Positions 55,548 through 63,454 of a stretch of DNA of 64,000 bases are shown in pieces. Source of the DNA: Anaerolineaceae bacterium. GTDB taxonomy: Bacteria; Chloroflexota; Anaerolineae; Anaerolineales; Anaerolineaceae. The stretch's first letter is position 1. Each line of letters starts with the position of its first letter. The stretch covers positions 146,061-210,060 of the forward strand of contig JAJUGU010000002.1 in assembly GCA_029265815.1 (NCBI GenBank). The letters run 5' to 3'. A program made the translations under genes and the position numbers. The notes beneath the pieces were generated by a model. It was given only the letters and a program-made list of their open reading frames with translations. It did no database searches and was not told where the DNA came from.

Positions 55548-56120
55548 ATTAAGCTGACTTTTGATTACAATTGTATCATTGCTTTGGAAAAAGAAGAATC
55601 ATCTGCGAAATATCTGAATGGATTGTTAAGTCTACATGACGAATGCCAGTTGGATGTATTTGTTCCGGCTATTTCTGGAAACGAAAAACTAACAAATGGG
55701 GTCTATTCATCTTCAATTAAACAATTTGTTAATCGCCTACAAAAATTATCGAACCGAAAGATTGAAATATTAAAACCAATAATGTATTTAAACTTGTGCT
55801 TTCTTGACTATTGTATCCTTTCTAGTGATGAATTAGAAAAACTTGATAAGGAAATCCATCGTATTCTATTCCCAAGGATTCCATATGAGTGGAAAGATTA
55901 TGCTAAAAATAACGGATTAGGTATAAATGATCTTTCACCAAAATGGGTAAATCCGAGATGTGATGTTATCTCAATGTGGTGCCATATTTATTACAAAAAT
56001 GATATTTTTATTACCAGTGACAAAAATTTTTTCCGGGAAAATAAATATGATAAATTGTTAGCCTTAGGAGCAGGAAAAATTATGAGTCCGGAAAAAGCAT
56101 ATAGGTTTTTTCAGAATTAG
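55548..56120 (+). CDS. PIN-domain protein, probable ATT start
   Basis: A 190-residue protein with no match to a named family but with the PIN nuclease acidic residues in place: D6 (LTFDYNCII), E46 (SGNEKL), D139 (NPRCDVISMW) and D158 (FITSDKNFF). PIN proteins are often RNases and many are VapC-type toxins. The frame needs residues before the first ATG (55584), because D6 lies there. A GGGAGG site ends 6 nt before ATT at 55548-55550, so ATT is the likely start. No antitoxin-like ORF is seen upstream. AT-rich codon use and the tRNA-Pro location suggest transfer. Its stop overlaps the end of the opposite recombinase remnant by 2 nt. Confidence 0.7.
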   Translation: MKLTFDYNCIIALEKEESSAKYLNGLLSLHDECQLDVFVPAISGNEKLTNGVYSSSIKQFVNRLQKLSNRKIEILKPIMYLNLCFLDYCILSSDELEKLDKEIHRILFPRIPYEWKDYAKNNGLGINDLSPKWVNPRCDVISMWCHIYYKNDIFITSDKNFFRENKYDKLLALGAGKIMSPEKAYRFFQN

Positions 56121-56770
56121 CATTTTCGTAAATTAATTTTCCTTATGTCACTACCAGTTAATTTGCTGTAATACTTGAAAGTCGTTCCTGAATCCTCATG
56201 TCTCATATTTTGTGAAAATGCCTGGAATTCTTCAACTGTTCTTGAGTGTTGTATAGCACGAACATCATGACCATGCCTGAATTTATGAGGTGATTTATAG
56301 GCTATTCCAGCTTTTTCACATAAAAGTTCTTAGTCATCTCGAAAACATTAATTTCTTAATTCGATATTCTCAATACTTTCTTGTTTAACAAAACTCAGTC
56401 CATCAGTACTTAATACAGGATACTAAAGGCCATCAATACCGACTTCTGAATCAGTTTTTTCTTTCCATTCATTAACAATTCTTAGTAGTTCATCTATTGG
56501 AAGAATTATTGTTTCCATCGTCTTATTGTTCTTGGTTCTCACGCCATCAGCAGGATTTTGATAAACTGTCATTTTTCAAGATCGATTGAATTGACCTTTA
56601 GACTGGTGATAGCTGAGATTCTCATTCCTGACAAATGTGACACGGCAATACAGCATGATCTCTTTGATCAATAAGTGTTAATGGATTGAAATCACAGAGT
56701 TTAAGAACTTCTTCTTGAGAATAATATTCTCTATCAAGTCTAAGCTACTCGGTGCTTGATTTACGAATGT
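56117..56770 (-). pseudogene. Decayed tyrosine recombinase (integrase)
   Basis: Read leftward with several frame changes this is a phage-type integrase. Pieces in order: RLDREYYSQEEVLKLCDF, HLSGMRISAITSLKV (Arg box I), TMETIILPIDELLRIVNEW, KSPHKFRHGHDVRA (H-x-x-R-H box II), and GTTFKYYSKL (catalytic Tyr), ending KINLRKC before TAA (56119-56117). An in-frame TAA precedes the last third, and stops occur near IDGL and STE. The catalytic boxes are all recognisable, so loss was recent. It is the likely agent that placed the segment at tRNA-Pro. Confidence 0.8.
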
Positions 56771-56806
56771 CTTTTCATTTTCATTCATAGAATACTCATG
56801 TGGTAA

Positions 56807-57035
56807 TCACGAGTGAATATTATTTTGAGTGCTTTCCTTGGTAACATCTATTTTCTGCTCTTTCCACCAATTTGGTATAAATGGGGGAGTATATCCTTTT
56901 TTTGCGAAATATGGGGGTTTATTTTGCCATACTTAGCAGAGCATTTTGTTACGTAATAAACCGAATTTTCATAATTTCTTATTAATTGGGGTTTTGCACA
57001 ACCAGCACAATTATTCTAAAATCTGTGAATCAAAT
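56807..57035 (-). pseudogene. Remnant ORF upstream of the recombinase
   Basis: Minus-strand coding traces in two frames: AKPQLIRNYENSVYYVTKCS then, after a frame change, GYTPPFIPNWWKEQKIDV and a TGA at 56809-56807. CAGC near the start suggests a cysteine-rich zinc site. I cannot name the family. The rest of 57036-57217 shows no gene. Confidence 0.4.
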
Positions 57036-57217
57036 TGAAATTTATGGGTCGATCTATAAGTATATGGAAACGAATCTCACCGCGTTTTTGTAACTATATC
57101 CCGATAATGTAAGAATAATAAGAGTGACCCACATAATTTGTGTAATGCTTTCCATAAATATTTTCATTAAGTATTGCTTATTTAAAAGGTAGCCATTTCT
57201 TTACATGATCTTTCCGA

Positions 57218-57246
57218 TTGACTTTGACCTTCGGGCTTTCTATAAT
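57218..57246 (+). promoter_or_regulatory. Strong sigma-70-type promoter
   Basis: TTGACT (57218-57223), 17-bp spacer, perfect TATAAT (57241-57246). Transcripts start near 57253, just before the attenuator leader. Confidence 0.75.
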
Positions 57247-57253
57247 GGAATTA

Positions 57254-57327
57254 GCTCTGAGGTTGAGCAAGTTTACATAATTTCAATTTTCTCATCATTG
57301 CCCGCTCTCTCAGAGCGGGTTATTTTT
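57254..57327 (+). promoter_or_regulatory. Attenuator-like leader with alternative hairpins
   Basis: An intrinsic terminator, CCCGCTCT (57301-57308) / AGAGCGGG (57312-57319) then TTATTTTT, lies ahead of the gene at 57351. GCTCTGAG at 57254-57261 is exactly complementary to CTCAGAGC at 57309-57316, part of the terminator 3' arm, so the two pairings exclude each other. Confidence 0.65.
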
Positions 57328-57350
57328 CATAATCTCAAGGAGGTATGAAG

Positions 57351-57731
57351 ATGAAGATCAGGACCTTCGGTATGATCGCGGCCATCGTCGCCTTCCTTTT
57401 TGCGATGGGTTTTCTGCTCATCCCCGATACGGTAATGGGGTTTTACGGGATCGATTTGAACGAATCAGAACGCTTTGTCTGCCGCTATTTTGGCTCAGCC
57501 TTGCTGGGTCTTTCCGTCACCTGGTGGGTCAGCCGTAAAGCCCGCGATTTAAACGAAGCCATGATCGGCGTGATGCTGGGCGCGGCTTCGGTCTCGATCA
57601 CGGGGTTTCTAGTCGCGCTGTGGGATGCTCTTTACGGACCGGCCAATGACCTGGTGTGGATCAATCCGGTTATCTATATCCTCCTGTCAATTGGTTTTGT
57701 GTATTTTTATTTTAGAAAAAAATGGGATTAA
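57351..57731 (+). CDS. Small hypothetical membrane protein behind an attenuator
   Basis: A 126-residue protein with four predicted helices (MIAAIVAFLFAMGFLLI, SALLGLSVTWWVS, ASVSITGFLVALW and VIYILLSIGFVYFYF). I do not recognise a named family. The ATG at 57351 sits 7 nt after AAGGAGG. GC content is closer to the core genome than the island before it, so it is probably native. No partner gene is adjacent. Confidence 0.7.
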   Translation: MKIRTFGMIAAIVAFLFAMGFLLIPDTVMGFYGIDLNESERFVCRYFGSALLGLSVTWWVSRKARDLNEAMIGVMLGAASVSITGFLVALWDALYGPANDLVWINPVIYILLSIGFVYFYFRKKWD

Positions 57732-58045
57732 CTCCTTTACAGGTCGATCTACGTTAATCCTCTCTATCCGGCGTTACTGCAAAAACCTCAGTTTGCCCTC
57801 TGTAAATCCTGATTTAACAGAAATTTTACAGGGAAAGTTATATAATGAATTAACTTATTCTGTTTAAAGTTGCAGTTCATCTTTATACTCTGAAGAACGA
57901 TGCCGAGCGTGACCCTATCATGATTTTAAGTTGATCATGAGTTAGCATTATCTACCCATCTCCCGACTAGACCAAATCATCAATTGAATTAACTGCAATC
58001 CCGAGGGTTTAGAGCGCCGTTTGCTAATGCGACGAGGGGTGTACG
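57732..58045. other. Non-coding leader region ahead of the NusG-like gene
   Basis: No gene is seen. A TATAAT at 57841-57846 could be a -10 box, with related CTGTAAAT-type repeats (57800, 57812 and 57823 area) around it. Downstream 57918-57940 forms a TCATGAT / ATCATGA hairpin. No ops-type element (GGCGGTAGCGTG) was found. Confidence 0.4.
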
Positions 58046-58540
58046 ATGATGCACTGGTATGTATTACGGTCAAAACCGCTCAAGGAGATTTTTTTATCTA
58101 AACAGCTTGGCTTTCGTAACATTGAAGCTTATATTCCCTTTGTTTTAAAACGTAAAAAGTACGATCCAAAAAAATCTTGCAATTTTTTCCCGGGATATAT
58201 CTTTGTGAGAATTGACCTTGAAAAAATAGGTTTGTCTGCCCTAAAGTGGATCCCGGGCTCTAATGGCGTTGTATGTTTTGGTGGAGAACCAGGCGTAGTG
58301 CCGGATGCATTTATCCATCAACTGAGGTATAAGATGGATCGTTTGAATGAAGAACCGCAGGCGAAATGGGCAAGGTATCAGAAAGGTGATCGTGTGGAGA
58401 TAAAACACGGTCCGTTTGAAGGATACCTGGCTGTTTTTGATCAATATCTCCCCTCATCTGACAGGGTGAGATTAATGTTAAAAACTATCGCGGAACACCA
58501 GCTGAAAGTTGAAATACCTGGCGAACAACTGGCGAAGTAA
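58046..58540 (+). CDS. NusG/RfaH-like specialised transcription elongation factor
   Basis: A 164-residue NusG paralogue. The NGN domain has WYVLRSKPLKEIFLSKQL, EAYIPFVLKRKK and FFPGYIFVRIDLE; a KOW motif follows as KGDRVEIKHGPFEGYLAVFDQ. It is short and divergent compared with housekeeping NusG, which normally sits beside secE and rplK; here it heads a polysaccharide-like gene set. Such factors (RfaH, UpxY, LoaP) stop early termination in long exopolysaccharide operons. That role is inferred from family and position. GAGGGG lies 6 nt before the ATG. Confidence 0.87.
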   Translation: MMHWYVLRSKPLKEIFLSKQLGFRNIEAYIPFVLKRKKYDPKKSCNFFPGYIFVRIDLEKIGLSALKWIPGSNGVVCFGGEPGVVPDAFIHQLRYKMDRLNEEPQAKWARYQKGDRVEIKHGPFEGYLAVFDQYLPSSDRVRLMLKTIAEHQLKVEIPGEQLAK

Positions 58541-58657
58541 CAGGTGTTTCGGGTTGAAGATTTCGTTACACATATTTAGAAAGCCAATGATTACTGAATC
58601 TTTTCAGTAATGGCGGAGCATTGAAAAAACACAACTTCGTTCTCACATTCACAAAAA

Positions 58658-59305
58658 ATGACCCATTTAAAAATTTTCGTCTTTGTCATTCTGATTTCAA
58701 TCATCTTAATGGTTGTTGGACCGCTGCTGAACGCTGTAGGCAGGTTTCTGGTAATCGATGATCCGATCCAGCACGCAGATATCATTCATGTGATCAGCGG
58801 ACCGGAATATCGCACGCGGTATGGGATTCAATTAATGCAAGAAGGCTGGGCAGATGAGATCTTTTTTACGGGTGGATGGTGCGAACCCCTGGAATGTTAC
58901 ATCGGAGAGTTTAGCCGCAACCTGGCAGTATACGAAGGCGTTCCACCTGATTTGATCGCGATTGACGATTCCAAGATTTCTACAACCTTTGAAGAGGTCG
59001 GTCTTTTAAAAGAATACATTGAGGACAAGGGTAAAGAGGTGGAATCAGTGATTGTAGTCACTGACCCCTTTCATTCGCGCCGCGCAAAATGGGTTTACAG
59101 GCAGGTTTTTGGTGACGAGATCACGCTCATTATGGCACCTGTGCCCTATGACCAGGCGGGAATACCAGACCGCTGGTGGTTGAGCAGTGAGTTTGCTGGG
59201 ATGGTGTTCAAGGAATATATTAAAAACGCATACTACTATGTGCGTTACGAAGCTACCAGCGGGCGCATGCGGGATTTGATTGCATATTTTGATCGGTTCA
59301 ATTGA
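58658..59305 (+). CDS. DUF218 (YdcF-like) membrane-anchored protein
   Basis: A 215-residue protein: an N-terminal anchor (FVFVILISIILMVVGPLL) and an extracytoplasmic DUF218 domain with ADIIHVISGPEYRTRYGIQL, EIFFTGGWCE, STTFEEVGLLKEYIED and VVTDPFHSRRAKW. DUF218 proteins include SanA and YdcF and often lie in envelope or polysaccharide loci; the reaction is not known. No clear ribosome site is visible. A 9-bp hairpin (58590-58611, no T-run) lies upstream. Confidence 0.82.
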   Translation: MTHLKIFVFVILISIILMVVGPLLNAVGRFLVIDDPIQHADIIHVISGPEYRTRYGIQLMQEGWADEIFFTGGWCEPLECYIGEFSRNLAVYEGVPPDLIAIDDSKISTTFEEVGLLKEYIEDKGKEVESVIVVTDPFHSRRAKWVYRQVFGDEITLIMAPVPYDQAGIPDRWWLSSEFAGMVFKEYIKNAYYYVRYEATSGRMRDLIAYFDRFN

Positions 59306-61209
59306 TTTCTAACAAAAAAATGAAACGAAAAGCATATTTTTTCTTGGGGCTGTTTTTTCTCGTGGCATTCCTGTTGAATACCTGCAGTAACAACGCTCCT
59401 GTGAAAATTACACTTACTCAGAGTGCGGATGACACTGCTTCGGTAGAACAGGTGATCACTTCTACAGTAAATCCCGACCAGCCTCTTGGGTACCCTCGGA
59501 TCGCGAACCTCTGGGGATTATTCAACCTTGATTATCCCGCTGAATTTTATGCAAACTTTGATCTCCTCATTCCATATTATTTAAAGGAAGCTGCTCAAGT
59601 TGCCGATGAAATCTACCGATTAAATCCAGACGCGCTGATTTTGCACAGCCAATATGGCACTAAGGGTCGTGAAGAGCTGGATGCCCTGATTCATGAATGG
59701 TGGGTAAGTGAAAAAGGCGATGCCGGTTATGCCTGTTTGCTGCGTGACAGTTCGGGCAGCATTGTGATCACAGAAACCTGGAAACATCCAATGGTCAACC
59801 TGATTAATCCAGATTGCAGGCGATTGATGGCTGAAAAAAATATCAAAGAGTTGACAGAAAGCGGGTTCACGACGTCTGGCCTTCCAATCTACACTGGCAT
59901 CTACTGGGATCTCTTATATGACCGCATCTCCTGGCTGGGCGATGATATTGACAGTAACCTTGATGGAATCCCTGATGAAGAAGCAGTACTGAATGAAGAA
60001 TACAAGAAAGCCGTCATCGATTTTCTGGTGCAGATCAGGCAGGCTTTTCCAACGGTAACCTTAATGGGAAACGAAGCCTCCATTGATTATGCTCCATTGA
60101 TCAATGGAAGGCTGTTTGAGTGGCAAATCCCAGCTCTGCTAGACGGCCTGGAATTGTATTCTTGGGATGACATTATCGAAAAATACCGCACCTGGTCTGC
60201 ATCTGGAGTTGAACCAAGGACCACGATCATTCAAAATGCGCCTGAAGAATCTCTAACTGCCAAGTATGGTACCAGTAAACTTGACTCAATTCCGGAGGCT
60301 CTGCTCGAAGAAGCTGCATCATCTTATCAACGAATGCGTTTCGGGTTGACAAGCGCTTTGATGGGTGATGGGTATTATTCATTCGATCTGGGAAAGATGT
60401 GGCACGGTCAGTTTTGGTGGTATGACGAATTCGGTAGGATGATTTCTGAAGATTCAACATCCACACTTCCTGATCAAGGGTATCTTGGGCAACCTGTGGG
60501 TGATCCATATGTACTCGAATCAACTATTGAATCGCGGGAGTCGAAAACCGTTAAAGAAGTCCTCAAAGATCTGGTAACCTCACCAAAAGAAGATATAGAG
60601 AGTTATGATGTGTGGGCCAGAACCTTCGAACATGGGTTGGTAATTGTTAACCCGACCAACAGTTCTAGATCTGTAACGTTGAATAATGAATATTGCCGTT
60701 TGAACGGTACCCAGGCTCCTCTCTATCAGGTCATAATAGATGATAATGATGCCGAGCACTCAAGTGGATGGGATGAGATTGAAGCAAATCTCTCACAATT
60801 TGGGGAAACAGTACATAGTAGTTCAGCAGTGGATGCTTCAGAAATAAATTATTTCCCCAACATCGTTTTTGCCGGTGACTATGAAGTGCTGGTCTGGATC
60901 ACGCCGGAGAGTGATTTGACGGTAGAAGCTGAGTATAGTGTTGTTTCGAATAATGGTACGAATATCATAAAGATCGATCAAACCCAGGGGGAGCCAGGCT
61001 GGAGGTCATTAGGATTTTTTACGTTTTCCAGAGGCAATCAGCAAGGTGTGACCATTCACTCTCCGCCCTCACAGAAGATCATCGCTGATGCGATTAAGTG
61101 GGTGAGTACTGCACGGTTCAATGATGGAAGTAGAGTGACAACTTTGATGATTCAGTCACACGATGGTGTAATTTTGGTTGATTGCTCTTTGAATGAGGTG
61201 AAAAACTGA
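59302..61209 (+). CDS. Secreted glycosidase-like protein with golvesin-like C-terminal domain
   Basis: A 635-residue exported protein, perhaps a lipoprotein (LLNTC, a weak lipobox). The central part (about 65-420) looks like an uncharacterised glycoside hydrolase barrel: RIANLWGLFNLDYPAEFYANF, GIYWDLLYDRISWLGDD, TLMGNEAS and GYYSFDLGKMWHGQFWWYDEFG. A GHL15-type family is my guess. The C-terminal 130 residues resemble the golvesin/Xly carbohydrate-binding domain (YEVLVWITPE, IDQTQGEPGWRSLGFFTF, IADAIKWV). The first codon may be TTG at 59302, overlapping the previous stop, or ATG at 59320. It probably trims or binds the polysaccharide of this locus. Confidence 0.65.
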   Translation: MISNKKMKRKAYFFLGLFFLVAFLLNTCSNNAPVKITLTQSADDTASVEQVITSTVNPDQPLGYPRIANLWGLFNLDYPAEFYANFDLLIPYYLKEAAQVADEIYRLNPDALILHSQYGTKGREELDALIHEWWVSEKGDAGYACLLRDSSGSIVITETWKHPMVNLINPDCRRLMAEKNIKELTESGFTTSGLPIYTGIYWDLLYDRISWLGDDIDSNLDGIPDEEAVLNEEYKKAVIDFLVQIRQAFPTVTLMGNEASIDYAPLINGRLFEWQIPALLDGLELYSWDDIIEKYRTWSASGVEPRTTIIQNAPEESLTAKYGTSKLDSIPEALLEEAASSYQRMRFGLTSALMGDGYYSFDLGKMWHGQFWWYDEFGRMISEDSTSTLPDQGYLGQPVGDPYVLESTIESRESKTVKEVLKDLVTSPKEDIESYDVWARTFEHGLVIVNPTNSSRSVTLNNEYCRLNGTQAPLYQVIIDDNDAEHSSGWDEIEANLSQFGETVHSSSAVDASEINYFPNIVFAGDYEVLVWITPESDLTVEAEYSVVSNNGTNIIKIDQTQGEPGWRSLGFFTFSRGNQQGVTIHSPPSQKIIADAIKWVSTARFNDGSRVTTLMIQSHDGVILVDCSLNEVKN

Positions 61210-61904
61210 TGGCGTATCTAAACGGGCATCCGATGTTAATCGAGTTTGTCGGGGTTGCTGGTTCTGGAAAAACCACCTTACGTGCGATGTTGCACGAGAT
61301 GGATCCACAAATCGATCTGGTGTTACCACCCCGCAAATCTTTTTACATGATTCCAGTAATGAAAGTGTATCTGGAATGGTTCCCAATCTATATCCGGCTT
61401 GCTTCACAGACACGCTGGTTTACCTGGCATGAGATCAAACTGATATGCTATCTGGAGAACTGGCTTCCTTACTTGAGAAGATATTCTGTGAAACGGGATA
61501 TGGTCGTAATTCTTGACCCGGGGTCTATCTATTGGTTGACAGCATTGAAATGGTTTGGTCCGAATTTAACAAAGACCCCGAAATTTGAGGCATGGTGGGA
61601 AGAGATGCGGTTGAAATGGATGAATGCGATTGATTACATCGTCTGGTTGGATGCTCCCACTCCGTTGCTCCTCGAGCGTGTTCTGGATCGGGATGAATGG
61701 CATGAAAGTAAGCTGCTTAGTAACGAAGAGGCAGCCAGGAGATTTGATATTTATCGTCAGGGATATTTGGAATTAGTCAGCCAGTACTCTTCAAAAAAGA
61801 AAAACCACGCATTGGTTTTCCATACAGATAAGACACCAGCGGAGGAGATTTTCCAACAGGTAAAAACAAAATTTGATCTTGATCCTTATGAAAGGATACC
61901 TTGA
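61209..61904 (+). CDS. P-loop kinase-like protein (thymidylate/shikimate-kinase fold)
   Basis: A 231-residue protein with Walker A GVAGSGKTT at about 15-23 and a mid-protein DMVVILDPG that could be Walker B. A Trp/Arg-rich middle (KLICYLENWLPYLRRYSVKRD) and a later LDRDEWHESK resemble small-molecule kinases. It is related to the partial gene at 63455: both share the P-loop followed by a DxGP/DPG strand. The substrate is unknown. The ATG overlaps the upstream stop (TGATG). Confidence 0.65.
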   Translation: MAYLNGHPMLIEFVGVAGSGKTTLRAMLHEMDPQIDLVLPPRKSFYMIPVMKVYLEWFPIYIRLASQTRWFTWHEIKLICYLENWLPYLRRYSVKRDMVVILDPGSIYWLTALKWFGPNLTKTPKFEAWWEEMRLKWMNAIDYIVWLDAPTPLLLERVLDRDEWHESKLLSNEEAARRFDIYRQGYLELVSQYSSKKKNHALVFHTDKTPAEEIFQQVKTKFDLDPYERIP

Positions 61905-61908
61905 TTTT

Positions 61909-63429
61909 ATGACTGAACTCCTGATTCGAAAAATGAACACAGGAAGCGGTAATGGCCCTGAATCTATGCCTTGTAAAAACCTGATCTATGAAGTATGCGA
62001 GGCGTTGAACCAATACAATGTTCGCTACTGCCACTGGAAGAGCAATGCAAACATCCAAAAATCACTGGAAGGTGACGGTGATCTTGATCTCTTGATTCAC
62101 CGGCAGGATATCCAGATGTTTAATCATATTCTCATGTCGCTGGGTTTTAAAGAGGCAGAAGTATCCAATTTCAGGCGCATACCCGGGATTCGAGATTATT
62201 ATGGGCATGATCCCAACCTGCCCAATCTGATCCATATCCATGCGCATTTTCAATTAACCGTTGGGCATGATGCAACGAAACGGATCCATCTAAACATCGA
62301 AGATAAATATCTTGATTCAGCCAGCAATGTTAATGTGATCAAGGTACCATCGGTGGAATATGAATATATTGTTTTTGTTGTAAGAATGGTTTTAAAGCAC
62401 CTCACCTGGGATGCTTACTGCAGGCTGGAATCCAGATTAAACCGGAACGAGCGTTTTGAGTTGAAATGGTTGAAAGAACGGATCTCGTATGTCAGGGTGA
62501 AAGAGATCCTGGCTGCAGACTTTAAAATGATCGGTCAGGATGAATTCGATCGGTGTGCTGAAATATTATCAAATGAACAAATCAAGTTTACGGATATTAA
62601 ATTTGGCCAAAGGCTAGAAAACCAGTTAAATGTTAACTCGAGAATGAACCGATGGATCAGCAATTGGCGAAAACTAACATATCGTTTTAATGAAGCATTC
62701 ATGCATAAAATTTTAAAAAAAGGATCGAAAAAAAGATTAACCTGTGGGGGAATATTCATTGCCATTGTCGGTGGTGATGGTGCTGGCAAAACCACTTTGA
62801 TCGATTCACTTTATCCATGGTTGAACGAGGTATTTGATACCATGCGGATTCACCTGGGAAAACCGCGCTGGTCATGGTTGACGATCATGATACGGGGGAT
62901 ATTAAAGATCTTTCGCCTGGTGACATTTCAGCCATTTTTAGAGGCACCATTTCGATATACAAACGATACCACCCAGATCAAGTTTCCGGGTTACCTATGG
63001 GCAATCCGAGAGCTATGTACTGCGCGCGACAGATTTTTAACTTTTAGAAAAGCCAGCCGGTTTTCTACCAACGGTGGAATCGTGATCAGTGACCGATTTC
63101 CAATTCCGGGTATTCATTTTATGGATGGTCCGCAAATTGAGCGAATGTATGGAAATCGTCAGAAGAGTGCTTTTGTCAAGTGGTTAATTGATCAAGAACA
63201 CAAATATTACCGCTATATCAGCCGTCCTGACCTGATGATTGTTCTTAAGGTTGATCCTGAAATTTCAGCTCAACGTAAGAAAGAAGAGGTGTCAGAAGAT
63301 GTCAAGGCCAGGGCTAAAGAAATTTGGACTCATTGTTGGGAACCTTATACGACTCATATTGTCGATGCCAGCGCATCAAAAGAGGATGTCTTGCGAGAAG
63401 TAAAATCGCTGGTTTGGTCATATTTATAG
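61909..63429 (+). CDS. Nucleotidyltransferase-like / thymidylate-kinase-like fusion protein
   Basis: A 506-residue two-domain protein. The N-terminal half begins YCHWKSNANIQKSLEGDGDL and carries DLDLLI, with D58 and D60 in the place of the metal-binding pair of nucleotidyltransferases. After a Cys/Asp-rich helical middle, a kinase-like half starts at about 280 with IAIVGGDGAGKTT and continues ISDRFPIPGIHFMDGPQIER and a lid-like KVDPEISAQRKKEE. The joint action could be synthesis or phosphorylation of a sugar or nucleotide precursor, but no substrate can be assigned. ATG at 61909 is 5 nt after the previous stop; other ATGs start slightly earlier. Confidence 0.65.
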   Translation: MTELLIRKMNTGSGNGPESMPCKNLIYEVCEALNQYNVRYCHWKSNANIQKSLEGDGDLDLLIHRQDIQMFNHILMSLGFKEAEVSNFRRIPGIRDYYGHDPNLPNLIHIHAHFQLTVGHDATKRIHLNIEDKYLDSASNVNVIKVPSVEYEYIVFVVRMVLKHLTWDAYCRLESRLNRNERFELKWLKERISYVRVKEILAADFKMIGQDEFDRCAEILSNEQIKFTDIKFGQRLENQLNVNSRMNRWISNWRKLTYRFNEAFMHKILKKGSKKRLTCGGIFIAIVGGDGAGKTTLIDSLYPWLNEVFDTMRIHLGKPRWSWLTIMIRGILKIFRLVTFQPFLEAPFRYTNDTTQIKFPGYLWAIRELCTARDRFLTFRKASRFSTNGGIVISDRFPIPGIHFMDGPQIERMYGNRQKSAFVKWLIDQEHKYYRYISRPDLMIVLKVDPEISAQRKKEEVSEDVKARAKEIWTHCWEPYTTHIVDASASKEDVLREVKSLVWSYL

Positions 63430-63454
63430 ACTGCAGAGGTAACCAATTTAGAAG

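Noticed and set aside
55393..57300. Search for an attachment-site direct repeat matching the tRNA-Pro 3' end.
   Set aside because: No copy of the T arm or acceptor end was found to the right, so the island's outer border could not be fixed.
57625..57867. An 80-residue open frame overlapping the end of the small membrane protein.
   Set aside because: Out of frame with a well-supported gene and has no start site or domain.
58590..58611. A perfect 9-bp hairpin (ATTACTGAA / TTCAGTAAT) between the NusG-like and DUF218 genes.
   Set aside because: It has no T-run on either side and a weak A/T stem, so I did not call it a terminator.
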